The translations under genes and the position numbers were made by a program. From positions 1 through 40,722 of the forward strand of contig JAFXAC010000023.1 of NCBI GenBank assembly GCA_017522125.1: DNA of 40,722 nt. Reading direction: 5' to 3'. The notes below the pieces were generated by a model. That model did not search any database. It worked only from the letters and a program-made list of their open reading frames with translations, and was not told where the DNA came from. This document shows, piece after piece, positions 25,297 through 33,542 of this stretch. Origin of the DNA: Clostridia bacterium. Its GTDB lineage: Bacteria > Bacillota > Clostridia > Oscillospirales > CAG-272. The number at the start of each line of letters is the position of its first letter. Position 1 is the first letter of the stretch.

Positions 25297-26370
25297 ATGG
25301 TTCGCAGAAGTACAAAGGGAGTAACGGTCGGTAACGTTATGATAGGCGGCGGCGCAAGGATTTCCGTGCAGTCGATGACGAATACCGACACGCATAACGC
25401 ACAAGCAACCATCGAGCAGATAGTTGCGCTGAAAAACGCGGGCTGTGATATCGTGCGAATAGCCGTTCCCGATATCGAAGCGGCGGAAACGGTAAAATAT
25501 ATAAAAAGCCGCATCCCCGATATCCCTCTTGTTGCGGACATACATTTTGATTATAGGATCGCGCTCAAATGCGCCGAGTACGGCGTAGACAAGATCCGCA
25601 TAAATCCGGGTAATATAGGAGATGAGGAAAGGGTTCGCGCAGTGTGCGCCGCCTGCCGAGAGAGAAAAATTCCGATAAGGATAGGCGTCAACGGCGGCTC
25701 TCTTGAAAAGCATCTTCTTGAAAAATACGGCGCACCTACCCCCGAGGCGCTTTTTGAAAGCGCGGAGGGGCATATACGCCTGCTTAACAAGTTTGATTTT
25801 GACGATATAGTTATTTCGGTCAAATCATCAGACGTTTCATCCGCCATTGCCGCCTGCAGATACGTTGCAGAGCGTTGCATTTACCCCTTGCACATTGGAG
25901 TTACCGAGGCGGGAAGCAGCAGAATGGGCATTATAAAAAACGCCGCCGCACTTGGTGCGCTTATCGGTTCTGGCATCGGTGATACGGTAAGAATTTCGCT
26001 TACCGAAGATCCTACCGAGGAGGTAAGAGCCGCCAAGGACATTCTCCGCGCCCTCGGATGCGAGGGACACGAGGGAATGGACGTGGTTTCGTGCCCCACC
26101 TGCGGAAGAACGAAGATAGACCTTGTGCCGCTTGTAGCGGCGTTTGAGGCCGCCGCGAGGACAGAGGGGCTTACCCACCTTCCGATAAAGGTCGCCCTTA
26201 TGGGTTGCGTCGTTAACGGCCCCGGAGAGGCTCGCGAGGCTGACGTCGGCATTGCGGGCGGCAAGGGCGAGGCGCTCCTGTTTGCACATGGCGAAACGAT
26301 CAAAAAAATTAATGAGGATGAGATAATCCCAACGCTTATATCCTATATCAAGGAGAATTTTTTGAAATAA
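25297..26370 (+). CDS. ispG: 4-hydroxy-3-methylbut-2-enyl diphosphate synthase IspG
   Basis: IspG is the 4Fe-4S enzyme that reductively opens MEcPP to HMBPP, the penultimate MEP step. The 357-residue protein shows VQSMTNTDTHN near the N-terminus, VADIHFDYRIAL, KIRINPGNIG, GVNGGSL, and the C-terminal cluster motif SCPTCGRTKIDL plus MGCVVNGPGEA, giving three cluster Cys and the ligand Glu region. AGGAG lies upstream of ATG. In Bacillus this position holds proS; ispG here is the Clostridia pattern. An electron donor such as flavodoxin or ferredoxin is needed and is not in the window. Confidence 0.98.
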   Translation: MVRRSTKGVTVGNVMIGGGARISVQSMTNTDTHNAQATIEQIVALKNAGCDIVRIAVPDIEAAETVKYIKSRIPDIPLVADIHFDYRIALKCAEYGVDKIRINPGNIGDEERVRAVCAACRERKIPIRIGVNGGSLEKHLLEKYGAPTPEALFESAEGHIRLLNKFDFDDIVISVKSSDVSSAIAACRYVAERCIYPLHIGVTEAGSSRMGIIKNAAALGALIGSGIGDTVRISLTEDPTEEVRAAKDILRALGCEGHEGMDVVSCPTCGRTKIDLVPLVAAFEAAARTEGLTHLPIKVALMGCVVNGPGEAREADVGIAGGKGEALLFAHGETIKKINEDEIIPTLISYIKENFLK

Positions 26371-26391
26371 GCGTTTGGTGCTTTATAAAAA

Positions 26392-29300
26392 ATGAAAACC
26401 TTACGAGAGCTTTTTACTAAATATTCTCCCACAGGTAAATGCGGTGATTTCCTTGACTCCGTCAGAGAATACACCGTTCGTAGATCAAACAAAAACAAGC
26501 AATCATTTGAGATAGACGTAAGGCTTGACGCCGTCACGCCGAAGTCCGTTATCTACGAAACCGAGGAGGGAATAAGAGATGCATACGAGGGACAGTACCT
26601 TGTGCGCTTTGCCCCTAAATATTCACCATCTCTTTTTGGATATGATTATATAAAGGAGCTTATCGCCGAAACGGAAAGAGTCGGCGGCCTTGCTCGCGGC
26701 TTTTTTTCGGGCTGTGATTATTCCCTGACCGATGCTACACTCAGCATAACCATTCGCTTTGGTCAGGGCGGCGTGGATTTTTTGACGCTCGGTAAAACGG
26801 AAAGCCTTATGTCAAAAATAGTAAGGGACGAGTTTGGGGTTTCCGTAAAGGTCGAGATAAAGGAAAGCGACGACGCGCTTTCGTATTTTGAAAGCGAAGC
26901 CGCCAAAAGCTTTAAGGCGGAGCTTGACAGAAGGTGCAAGCAAGCACTTGAAAGCTATAATCCCAATGAATCTCAACGCACAGATGACGCGGAAACCGAT
27001 GTCACTACGGACGATAAGCCCGAACTTGCAAGGCTTTGGTCGCCGTACGACGAAAACGCTATTGCGATAGTTGAGGACGGCGTTTGCACGATAGGCTCTG
27101 CCACCTTTGACATTTCCGCACCCGAGTATTTCTACGGTGAGGAATTTAAGATAACCCCCGATTCGATATCCACCCTGCGCACCAACAAGCGAGGTGCCGT
27201 GATACTCGGAACGGTTTGTAATTGTAAGAGCGAGGATAGATTTAAAGGCAAGTTCCTCGTTACCTTCGGTCTGTTTGACTCCAACGCAACGATGCTCGTG
27301 CGCTTCCCGTTCTGCTCCGAGGAGGAGGCAGGCGAGATAGCGGGGCAGTTCCCGAACGGCAAATGTCTTGCGGCGTACGGCGACGTAAAGCGCGACGTCA
27401 AATCGGGCGATATGTATCTTGAGCCCAAGTCCTTTGCGGTGATAAAAAAATTCGGGAGAAAGGATACTGCTCCCGAAAAGCGAGTAGAGCTGCATCTGCA
27501 TACCAATATGTCCGCAATGGACGCGCTCATCGCCCCCGATGCCGCTATAAAAACGGCTATGAAGTGGGGACACCGCGCGGTAGCCATTACCGACCACGGA
27601 AACGTTCAGGGCTTCCCTGATGCAATGCTCACTCTTGAAAAGATATACGGCAGAGATTGCGAGATTCCCGAGGAGGAGCGCTTTAAGGTCCTCTACGGAA
27701 TGGAGGCGTATTTTGTAAACGACACGGCAAGCCCGCTTTACGGCAAGTACGACGGAGATTTCGACAAGGAAACCGTTATTTTTGACCTTGAAACGACGGG
27801 ACTTTCCGCCAAGACCTGTAAAATTATCGAAATAGGTGCTGTCAAAGTCAAGGACGGCAAGATCATCGAGCGTTTTTCGACCTTCGTCGATCCCGAAACT
27901 CCCATTTCTGACGAGATAACGCGCCTTACCTCGATAACGAACGAGGATGTGGCGGGTGCTCCGAAAATCGAGGAGATACTTCCGAAATTCCTTGATTTTA
28001 CCGACGGTTGCTTGCTCGTTGCACACAATGCGGATTTTGATACAAGCTTTATCCGCGCCGAATGCACAAGGCTTGGCTACGAATTTAAGAATCCCTATCT
28101 CGACACGGTAGGACTTTCGCGTTTTTTGAATACCGACCTAAAGAGCCATAAGCTCGACGTGGTGGCAAAGTATTTCGGTCTTGCCGATTTCCATCACCAC
28201 CGCGCGGTGGACGATGCGGAGATACTTGCACAAATTTATTTCTGCATGGTCGAAAAAATGCGCAAGTTTGAGCTTAATACCTTTGCCGATATGACGCGCG
28301 AGGTCAAGGCAAACGCCGATCCCTTGAAGCTCAAGCCATACCATTTGATAATACTCGTAAAAAATAAGACGGGACTTAAAAATCTCTACCGCCTTATTTC
28401 GATGAGCTATCTTAATTATTACCACAGAAATCCGCGTATCCCCAAAACACAGCTTGAAAAGTACCGCGAGGGACTTATCATAGGCTCTGCCTGCTCTGCG
28501 GGAGAGCTTTATTCCGCGATACTCGACAGTAAATCCGACGCGGAGCTTGAGGATATTGCGTCCTTCTACGATTACCTTGAGGTTCAGCCAATAGCAAACG
28601 ACGGATATCTCGTTGCAGAGGGGACTGTCGAAAGCGATGAGGCGTTGCGCGATATCAACCGAAAGATATGCGCGCTTGGCGAAAAGCTCGGCAAGCCCGT
28701 GGTGGCAACGTCCGACGCGCATTTTATCGACCCCGAGGACGAGGTGTACCGCAGGATACTTCTTGCGGGAATGAAGTTCAAGGACGCGGACAAGCCCACT
28801 CCGATCTTCTGGCGCACTACCGATCAGATGCTTGAGGAGTTTTCCTATCTCGGCGCTGAAAAGGCGTATGAGATAGTAGTTAAAAACTCAAACGATATAG
28901 CTGACAGCATCGAGCGCATACGCCCCATACCACCGGGAACGTTCACGCCACACATCGAAGGCTCCGACGAGGAGCTTCGTGAAAAGTGCTGGGCGAGGGC
29001 GCGCGCTATGTATGGCGAAAATCTGCCCGAGCTTGTAAAAAGCCGCCTTGAAACCGAGCTTGAGTCTATTATCAAGCACGGCTTTGCGGTTCTTTACATA
29101 ATCGCGGAAAGACTTGTAAAATACAGCGAAAGTCAGGGGTATCTCGTTGGCTCGCGTGGCTCCGTTGGCTCGTCCTTCGTTGCTACGATGGCGGGTATAT
29201 CCGAGGTAAATCCACTTCCGCCACACTATTACTGCAAGAAATGTCAGTACAATGACTTTTCAAATCCCAACCGCGTAGGCTCAGGCTTCGATCTGCCCAC

Positions 29301-30855
29301 GGCGTATTGCCCCGTGTGCGGCGAAAAGCTTGAGCAGGACGGTCAGGACATTCCCTTTGAGACCTTCCTTGGCTTCAAGGGAGATAAATCTCCCGATATC
29401 GACCTTAACTTTTCGGGCGACGTTCAGGGAAAGGTGCATAAGTTTACAGAGGAGCTTTTCGGTGCGGAAAACGTTTTCCGTGCGGGAACGCTCGGCACGC
29501 TTGCAGACAAGACCGCATTCGGCTTCGTAATGAAGTATTACGAGAGCAAGGGGCAATCCCTTTGCCGCGCGGAGATAGACCGCATTATCAACTGCTGTAT
29601 GGGCGTCAAGCGTACCACGGGACAGCACCCGGGCGGAATCATAGTCGTTCCGCGAGAGTATGAGGTTTACGATTTCACCCCCGTTCAACACCCCGCGGAC
29701 GACCCGAAATCCGACATCGTAACGACGCACTTTGCGTTCTCATATCTTCACGATACGATACTTAAGCTTGATGAGCTTGGACACGATATTCCTACGAAGT
29801 ATAAGATGCTTGAAAAGTATAGCGGTATTTCGGTTATGGACGTTGCAATGAACGATCCCAGCGTTTACGCTATCTTTGAGTCAACGGATTCGCTTGGAAT
29901 TCCGCAGATGGATAGGGAGGACCGCAAGACGAAAATGCTCGGTCTGTCCGTCGGAACTCTCGGGCTTCCTGAAATGGGCACGAACTTTATTCAAGGCGTG
30001 CTTGTTGATGCAAAGCCCAAAAACTTTGCAGACCTTATGCAGATATCGGGACTTACGCACGGTACGGACGTGTGGCTGGGCAACGCGCAGGACCTTATCA
30101 AGGACGGCGTTTGTACCATTTCCGAGGTCGTCGGAACGCGTGACGGTATTATGCTTGACCTTATTCGCTACGGCGTTGACAAGCTCTTGTCGTTTAAGAT
30201 AATGGAGTTCGTGCGTAAGAATAAAAAGGGTATCAGAATACCCGACGAAATGCAGGACGCAATGCACGCCGTCGGCGTTCCGCAGTGGTATATCGACTCC
30301 CTGCAAAAGATAAAGTATATGTTCCCGAAGGCGCACGCCGCCGCGTACGTTATGTCGGCAATAAGACTTGCGTGGTACAAGGTGCATGAGCCCGTTGCGT
30401 TTTATTGCGCCATTCTCACCGTTGCGCCCGACGGCTTTGACGGACAGATAGTTGCAAGGGGACGTGACTATATGCTTGCGGAAATGCAAAGGATAGAAAA
30501 TCTCGGCAAGGACGCCACCCAAAAGGATAAGGCTACCTTCTCCGCGCTTCAGCTTGCAAACGAGGCGATAATGCGCGGCATCAGATTTTTGCCCGTAAGC
30601 CTTAAACGCTCCGACGCTAAAGAGTTCTTGCCCGAGGGCGGCAACATAAGAATGCCGCTAAGCTCGCTTCCCGGACTTGGCGTCAACGCCGCCATCAGCA
30701 TAGCTCAGGCGAGAGATGAAGAACCCTTCTTCTCGGTTGAGGACGTAAGAGAGCGTGCAAAGGTAAATAAATCGGTAATGGAGATACTTCGCGCAAACGG
30801 TGCGTTTGACGGGCTCTCCGAAACCGACCAGATATCAATGTTTGATTTGTTTTAA
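26392..30855 (+). CDS. polC: DNA polymerase III alpha subunit, PolC type
   Basis: PolC is the replicative polymerase of Bacillota with its own proofreading exonuclease. Of 1487 residues, the N-terminal domain covers about 1-210 and the OB fold about 225-355. The PHP domain starts with ELHLHTN (His368, His370) and is interrupted by the DEDD exonuclease (Asp465 in FDLETTG; HNADFDTSF; HHRAVDDAEIL). The second PHP part has TSDAHFIDPED. The palm follows, with a structural zinc site at about 945-985 (CKKC...CPVC) and catalytic DIDLNFSGD. The finger and C-terminal helix-hairpin-helix region (LPGLGVNAA) end the protein. Ribosome-site match before ATG is weak. The rimP-nusA genes that often follow polC are absent; a thioesterase gene follows by eight bases. 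Confidence 0.98.
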   Translation: MKTLRELFTKYSPTGKCGDFLDSVREYTVRRSNKNKQSFEIDVRLDAVTPKSVIYETEEGIRDAYEGQYLVRFAPKYSPSLFGYDYIKELIAETERVGGLARGFFSGCDYSLTDATLSITIRFGQGGVDFLTLGKTESLMSKIVRDEFGVSVKVEIKESDDALSYFESEAAKSFKAELDRRCKQALESYNPNESQRTDDAETDVTTDDKPELARLWSPYDENAIAIVEDGVCTIGSATFDISAPEYFYGEEFKITPDSISTLRTNKRGAVILGTVCNCKSEDRFKGKFLVTFGLFDSNATMLVRFPFCSEEEAGEIAGQFPNGKCLAAYGDVKRDVKSGDMYLEPKSFAVIKKFGRKDTAPEKRVELHLHTNMSAMDALIAPDAAIKTAMKWGHRAVAITDHGNVQGFPDAMLTLEKIYGRDCEIPEEERFKVLYGMEAYFVNDTASPLYGKYDGDFDKETVIFDLETTGLSAKTCKIIEIGAVKVKDGKIIERFSTFVDPETPISDEITRLTSITNEDVAGAPKIEEILPKFLDFTDGCLLVAHNADFDTSFIRAECTRLGYEFKNPYLDTVGLSRFLNTDLKSHKLDVVAKYFGLADFHHHRAVDDAEILAQIYFCMVEKMRKFELNTFADMTREVKANADPLKLKPYHLIILVKNKTGLKNLYRLISMSYLNYYHRNPRIPKTQLEKYREGLIIGSACSAGELYSAILDSKSDAELEDIASFYDYLEVQPIANDGYLVAEGTVESDEALRDINRKICALGEKLGKPVVATSDAHFIDPEDEVYRRILLAGMKFKDADKPTPIFWRTTDQMLEEFSYLGAEKAYEIVVKNSNDIADSIERIRPIPPGTFTPHIEGSDEELREKCWARARAMYGENLPELVKSRLETELESIIKHGFAVLYIIAERLVKYSESQGYLVGSRGSVGSSFVATMAGISEVNPLPPHYYCKKCQYNDFSNPNRVGSGFDLPTAYCPVCGEKLEQDGQDIPFETFLGFKGDKSPDIDLNFSGDVQGKVHKFTEELFGAENVFRAGTLGTLADKTAFGFVMKYYESKGQSLCRAEIDRIINCCMGVKRTTGQHPGGIIVVPREYEVYDFTPVQHPADDPKSDIVTTHFAFSYLHDTILKLDELGHDIPTKYKMLEKYSGISVMDVAMNDPSVYAIFESTDSLGIPQMDREDRKTKMLGLSVGTLGLPEMGTNFIQGVLVDAKPKNFADLMQISGLTHGTDVWLGNAQDLIKDGVCTISEVVGTRDGIMLDLIRYGVDKLLSFKIMEFVRKNKKGIRIPDEMQDAMHAVGVPQWYIDSLQKIKYMFPKAHAAAYVMSAIRLAWYKVHEPVAFYCAILTVAPDGFDGQIVARGRDYMLAEMQRIENLGKDATQKDKATFSALQLANEAIMRGIRFLPVSLKRSDAKEFLPEGGNIRMPLSSLPGLGVNAAISIAQARDEEPFFSVEDVRERAKVNKSVMEILRANGAFDGLSETDQISMFDLF

Positions 30856-30863
30856 GGATAATA

Positions 30864-31622
30864 ATGGAAATTAACGAAAGAAATATGCTCCACGATATTC
30901 ATATCGACATTTCTATGTATAACGCCGCGGGCGAGCTTGTTCCGAGCGCGTATCAGCGAATGGTAATTAATATGATCGAGGAGCATCTTGACAGTATCGA
31001 AATGGGAGAAAAGGCTTTTATGGAAAAGCACGGACTTTCGTGGATACTGCTTTATATGGCGCTTGAGATCAAGCGCCATATAAGCCCCACAATGAAGCTC
31101 ACGGCTCGCACGTGGCATTCACAGACTATCCCGCCGTATTTCAGAAGGGATTTTGAGATACTTGACGAGAAAGGTGAACGTGTATGCGTCGGAGCTACGC
31201 TTTCTGCCTTGTTTTTTACGGAGGAGAGAAGGCTTTGTATGGACAGAGCAAAGATAGCCCTTGCCGACATCGGAAGCGGCGAATGTCTGCTTGACATCAA
31301 CCGTCGCTTTATATGCAAGGAGAGCTTTGAGCTTGTCGAGGAGCGTAAGGTGCGCCCAAGCATGATAGACGGAGTCGGGCACGTAAACAATACCCACTAC
31401 GGCGAGTTCGTTTACGATGCAATGACGGATAGCGAAAGAGCGAGCTTGGGTTCTCTTGATCGCCTTGACGTATGGTTCACCTCGGAGCTTACCGAGGGCG
31501 CACGCTTTCAGATAGAACGCGCAAGCACGGGAGAGGACGAGGTCGTTTATCGCGGTTCAACCGCACCCGACGGGAAAATGTCCTTTGCAATGAAGTTGAA
31601 ATTCGGAGGCTTTGACAAATGA
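30864..31622 (+). CDS. Acyl-ACP thioesterase-like double hotdog protein
   Basis: A 252-residue protein resembling bacterial acyl-ACP thioesterases (FatA/FatB-like), which release fatty acids from acyl carrier protein. Two hotdog repeats are visible, each with a long central helix: about 1-130 (with ISPTMKLTARTWHSQTIPPYFRRDF) and about 140-250. The second repeat contains DGVGHVNNTHYGEFVYDAM. In plant enzymes this reads D-x-N-x-H-V-N-N; here His and Asp remain but the catalytic Asn is Val. Activity may therefore rely on other residues or be reduced. AAGGA overlapping the polC end is the ribosome site. The stop overlaps the GH3 gene start (ATGA). Confidence 0.8.
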   Translation: MEINERNMLHDIHIDISMYNAAGELVPSAYQRMVINMIEEHLDSIEMGEKAFMEKHGLSWILLYMALEIKRHISPTMKLTARTWHSQTIPPYFRRDFEILDEKGERVCVGATLSALFFTEERRLCMDRAKIALADIGSGECLLDINRRFICKESFELVEERKVRPSMIDGVGHVNNTHYGEFVYDAMTDSERASLGSLDRLDVWFTSELTEGARFQIERASTGEDEVVYRGSTAPDGKMSFAMKLKFGGFDK

Positions 31623-32638
31623 ACGAAAAAATCAAAAACATCATTTCGGGAATGACTCTTCGAGAGAAGGTCGGTCAGATGATCATCGCAAGATATCCCA
31701 CTGACGGAAAATATAATAGGGAAGAGGCGGTTGAAAAATACCACCTCGGCGGCTTTACCTGGTATGCGGAGAATTTCAAAGACGAAACGCCCGAAAGCAT
31801 AAGGGCGGACGTTAAGGCACAGCAAGCAAAATCTAAGATACCGCTGTTTATGGCTGTTGACGAGGAGGGCGGCAGAGTATGCAGAATATCCTGCTATCCT
31901 CAGTTCCGATACGAGGCGTTCAAGTCCCCGTCCGCGCTTTATGCGGAGGGAGGCATTGAAAGATGCGTTGAGGACACCAAGGAAAAGGCATCATTTTTGC
32001 TTGATCTTGGCTTTAACCTCAATTTTGCCCCCGTCTGCGATATGACATACAGTCCCGAGAATTATATTCACCACAGAACTCTTGGTCAGGACGTGGAAAC
32101 GACCTGCAAATACGTCAGCGCCGTGGTCAAGCAGATGAACGAAAGCCGCCTCGGATGCTCTATCAAGCATTTCCCGGGCTACGGCGACAACGTTGATACC
32201 CATCAGTTCATAGCCCACGACGACAGAAGCCTTGACGATTTTATGAAGGCGGATATCTTCCCGTTCCGCGCTGGTATCGAGGCGGGCGCGGGCATAATTA
32301 TGGTCGCCCACAACATCGTTAAGGGCATTGATCCCGACACTCCCGAATCCCTCTCGCCCGAGGCTCACCGCCTTATCAGGGAGGAGCTTGGCTTTGGCGG
32401 AGTCGTTATGACCGATTCGCTTGATATGGGCGGAATCACACGCTTTGTCGGTGAAAGATCGGCTGCCGTTATGGCTGTGACGTCGGGCAACGATATGCTG
32501 TGCTGTACCTCGTACCCCGAGCAGATCGAGGCAATAATTGACGCCGTAAACAGCGGTGAAATAACCGAGGAAAGGATAGATGAATCGGTTTACCGAATCC
32601 TTAATTTAAAAGCTACGCTTGGTATAATAAACCTTTAA
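31619..32638 (+). CDS. GH3 beta-N-acetylglucosaminidase (NagZ-like)
   Basis: A 339-residue glycoside hydrolase family 3 catalytic domain of the NagZ type, which removes N-acetylglucosamine from muropeptides or related glycans. It has MAVDEEGGRVCRI for substrate binding, KHFPGYGDNVDTHQ (Lys183, His184) including the mobile-loop Asp-Thr-His acid/base site of NagZ enzymes, and the nucleophile Asp266 in VVMTDSLDMGGI. No signal peptide or membrane segment is seen, so a cytoplasmic recycling role is likely. Start overlaps the thioesterase stop by ATGA. A single-domain length around 340 matches NagZ rather than larger GH3 beta-glucosidases. Confidence 0.88.
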   Translation: MNEKIKNIISGMTLREKVGQMIIARYPTDGKYNREEAVEKYHLGGFTWYAENFKDETPESIRADVKAQQAKSKIPLFMAVDEEGGRVCRISCYPQFRYEAFKSPSALYAEGGIERCVEDTKEKASFLLDLGFNLNFAPVCDMTYSPENYIHHRTLGQDVETTCKYVSAVVKQMNESRLGCSIKHFPGYGDNVDTHQFIAHDDRSLDDFMKADIFPFRAGIEAGAGIIMVAHNIVKGIDPDTPESLSPEAHRLIREELGFGGVVMTDSLDMGGITRFVGERSAAVMAVTSGNDMLCCTSYPEQIEAIIDAVNSGEITEERIDESVYRILNLKATLGIINL

Positions 32639-32654
32639 TAAGGAGTTTATGGAT

Positions 32655-33542
32655 ATGAAAGTAAGTGAAATTCTTGCAAGAAATAAAAAAACACTCTCCA
32701 TTGAGGTGTTCCCGCCTAAAACGAGCGATTCGTTTGAAAAGGTAAGGGTAGCAACGGAGAGCATCGCCGCGATAGCTCCCGCATATATGAGCGTTACATA
32801 CGGCGCGGGCGGAACGGGCTCTAAATTCACGTTACCTATTGCCGAAAATATCGAGAAAAAGTATAACGTCCCCGTTATACATCACCTCACTTGTGTTGGC
32901 TCAAGCGTCGAGAATATCAAGGAACGCCTTGACCTTATGCACAACGCGGGAATCGAGAACGTTTTGGCACTTCGCGGAGATATCCCCGATGGTGAAAAGC
33001 CTGCGGATTGGCATTTCAAGCACGCAAGCGACCTCGTTTCCTACATAAAGGACTATGGGGATTTTTGCATAGGCGGCGCATGCTACCCCGAGGGACATCC
33101 CGAGGCGGCTTCGATCGATGAAGACCTTGATTTTCTTAAATTAAAGGTCGATATGGGCTGTGATTTTCTTACTACGCAGCTTTTCCTTGACAATGCCGTT
33201 TTCTACCGCTTTTACGAAAAGGCGCTTGCAAAGGGAATAAACGTTCCTATCACCGCAGGAATTATGCCTATCACGAGCATAAAGCAGTTTGGCAGGATAG
33301 AAAGCCTTTCGGGCTCTGCTATCCCCGATACTATGCGCTGCTGTGCGGAAAAATATGCGGACGATCCCGTTGCTATGCGGCGCTTCGGCTTGGATTTTGC
33401 TACACTTCAGATCGCTGACCTTTACAATCACGGATTCAAATTCATACATCTACATTCAATGAACAGCCCCGAGGCCGCAATAGAGATAGGCACGTCGCTT
33501 TCAAATTATTTCGGCGCAGAGCTGTTTTCGGGTAAATTATAA
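32655..33542 (+). CDS. metF: Methylenetetrahydrofolate reductase
   Basis: MetF reduces 5,10-methylene- to 5,10-methyl-tetrahydrofolate, supplying MetH. The 295-residue TIM-barrel flavoprotein shows SIEVFPPKT near the N-terminus with the catalytic Glu, YMSVTYGAGG, HLTCVG, NVLALRGDIP and the ACYPEGHPEA loop. An ATG at 32649 is only three bases from AAGGAG, whereas the ATG at 32655 is nine bases away and gives the usual MKVSEIL start, so I use the latter. Its TAA overlaps the metH ATG by one base (TAATG), coupling the two genes. Confidence 0.95.
   Translation: MKVSEILARNKKTLSIEVFPPKTSDSFEKVRVATESIAAIAPAYMSVTYGAGGTGSKFTLPIAENIEKKYNVPVIHHLTCVGSSVENIKERLDLMHNAGIENVLALRGDIPDGEKPADWHFKHASDLVSYIKDYGDFCIGGACYPEGHPEAASIDEDLDFLKLKVDMGCDFLTTQLFLDNAVFYRFYEKALAKGINVPITAGIMPITSIKQFGRIESLSGSAIPDTMRCCAEKYADDPVAMRRFGLDFATLQIADLYNHGFKFIHLHSMNSPEAAIEIGTSLSNYFGAELFSGKL

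Noticed and set aside
26812..28026. Long minus-strand open frame opposite polC, and similar frames at 19054-20019 and 34594-35556
   Set aside because: They are opposite strongly supported genes, have no family-like motifs, and arise from codon bias of the sense strand.
32623..32628. TATAAT just before metF as a promoter
   Set aside because: No acceptable -35 at 16-18 bases, and the bases encode the end of the GH3 protein.
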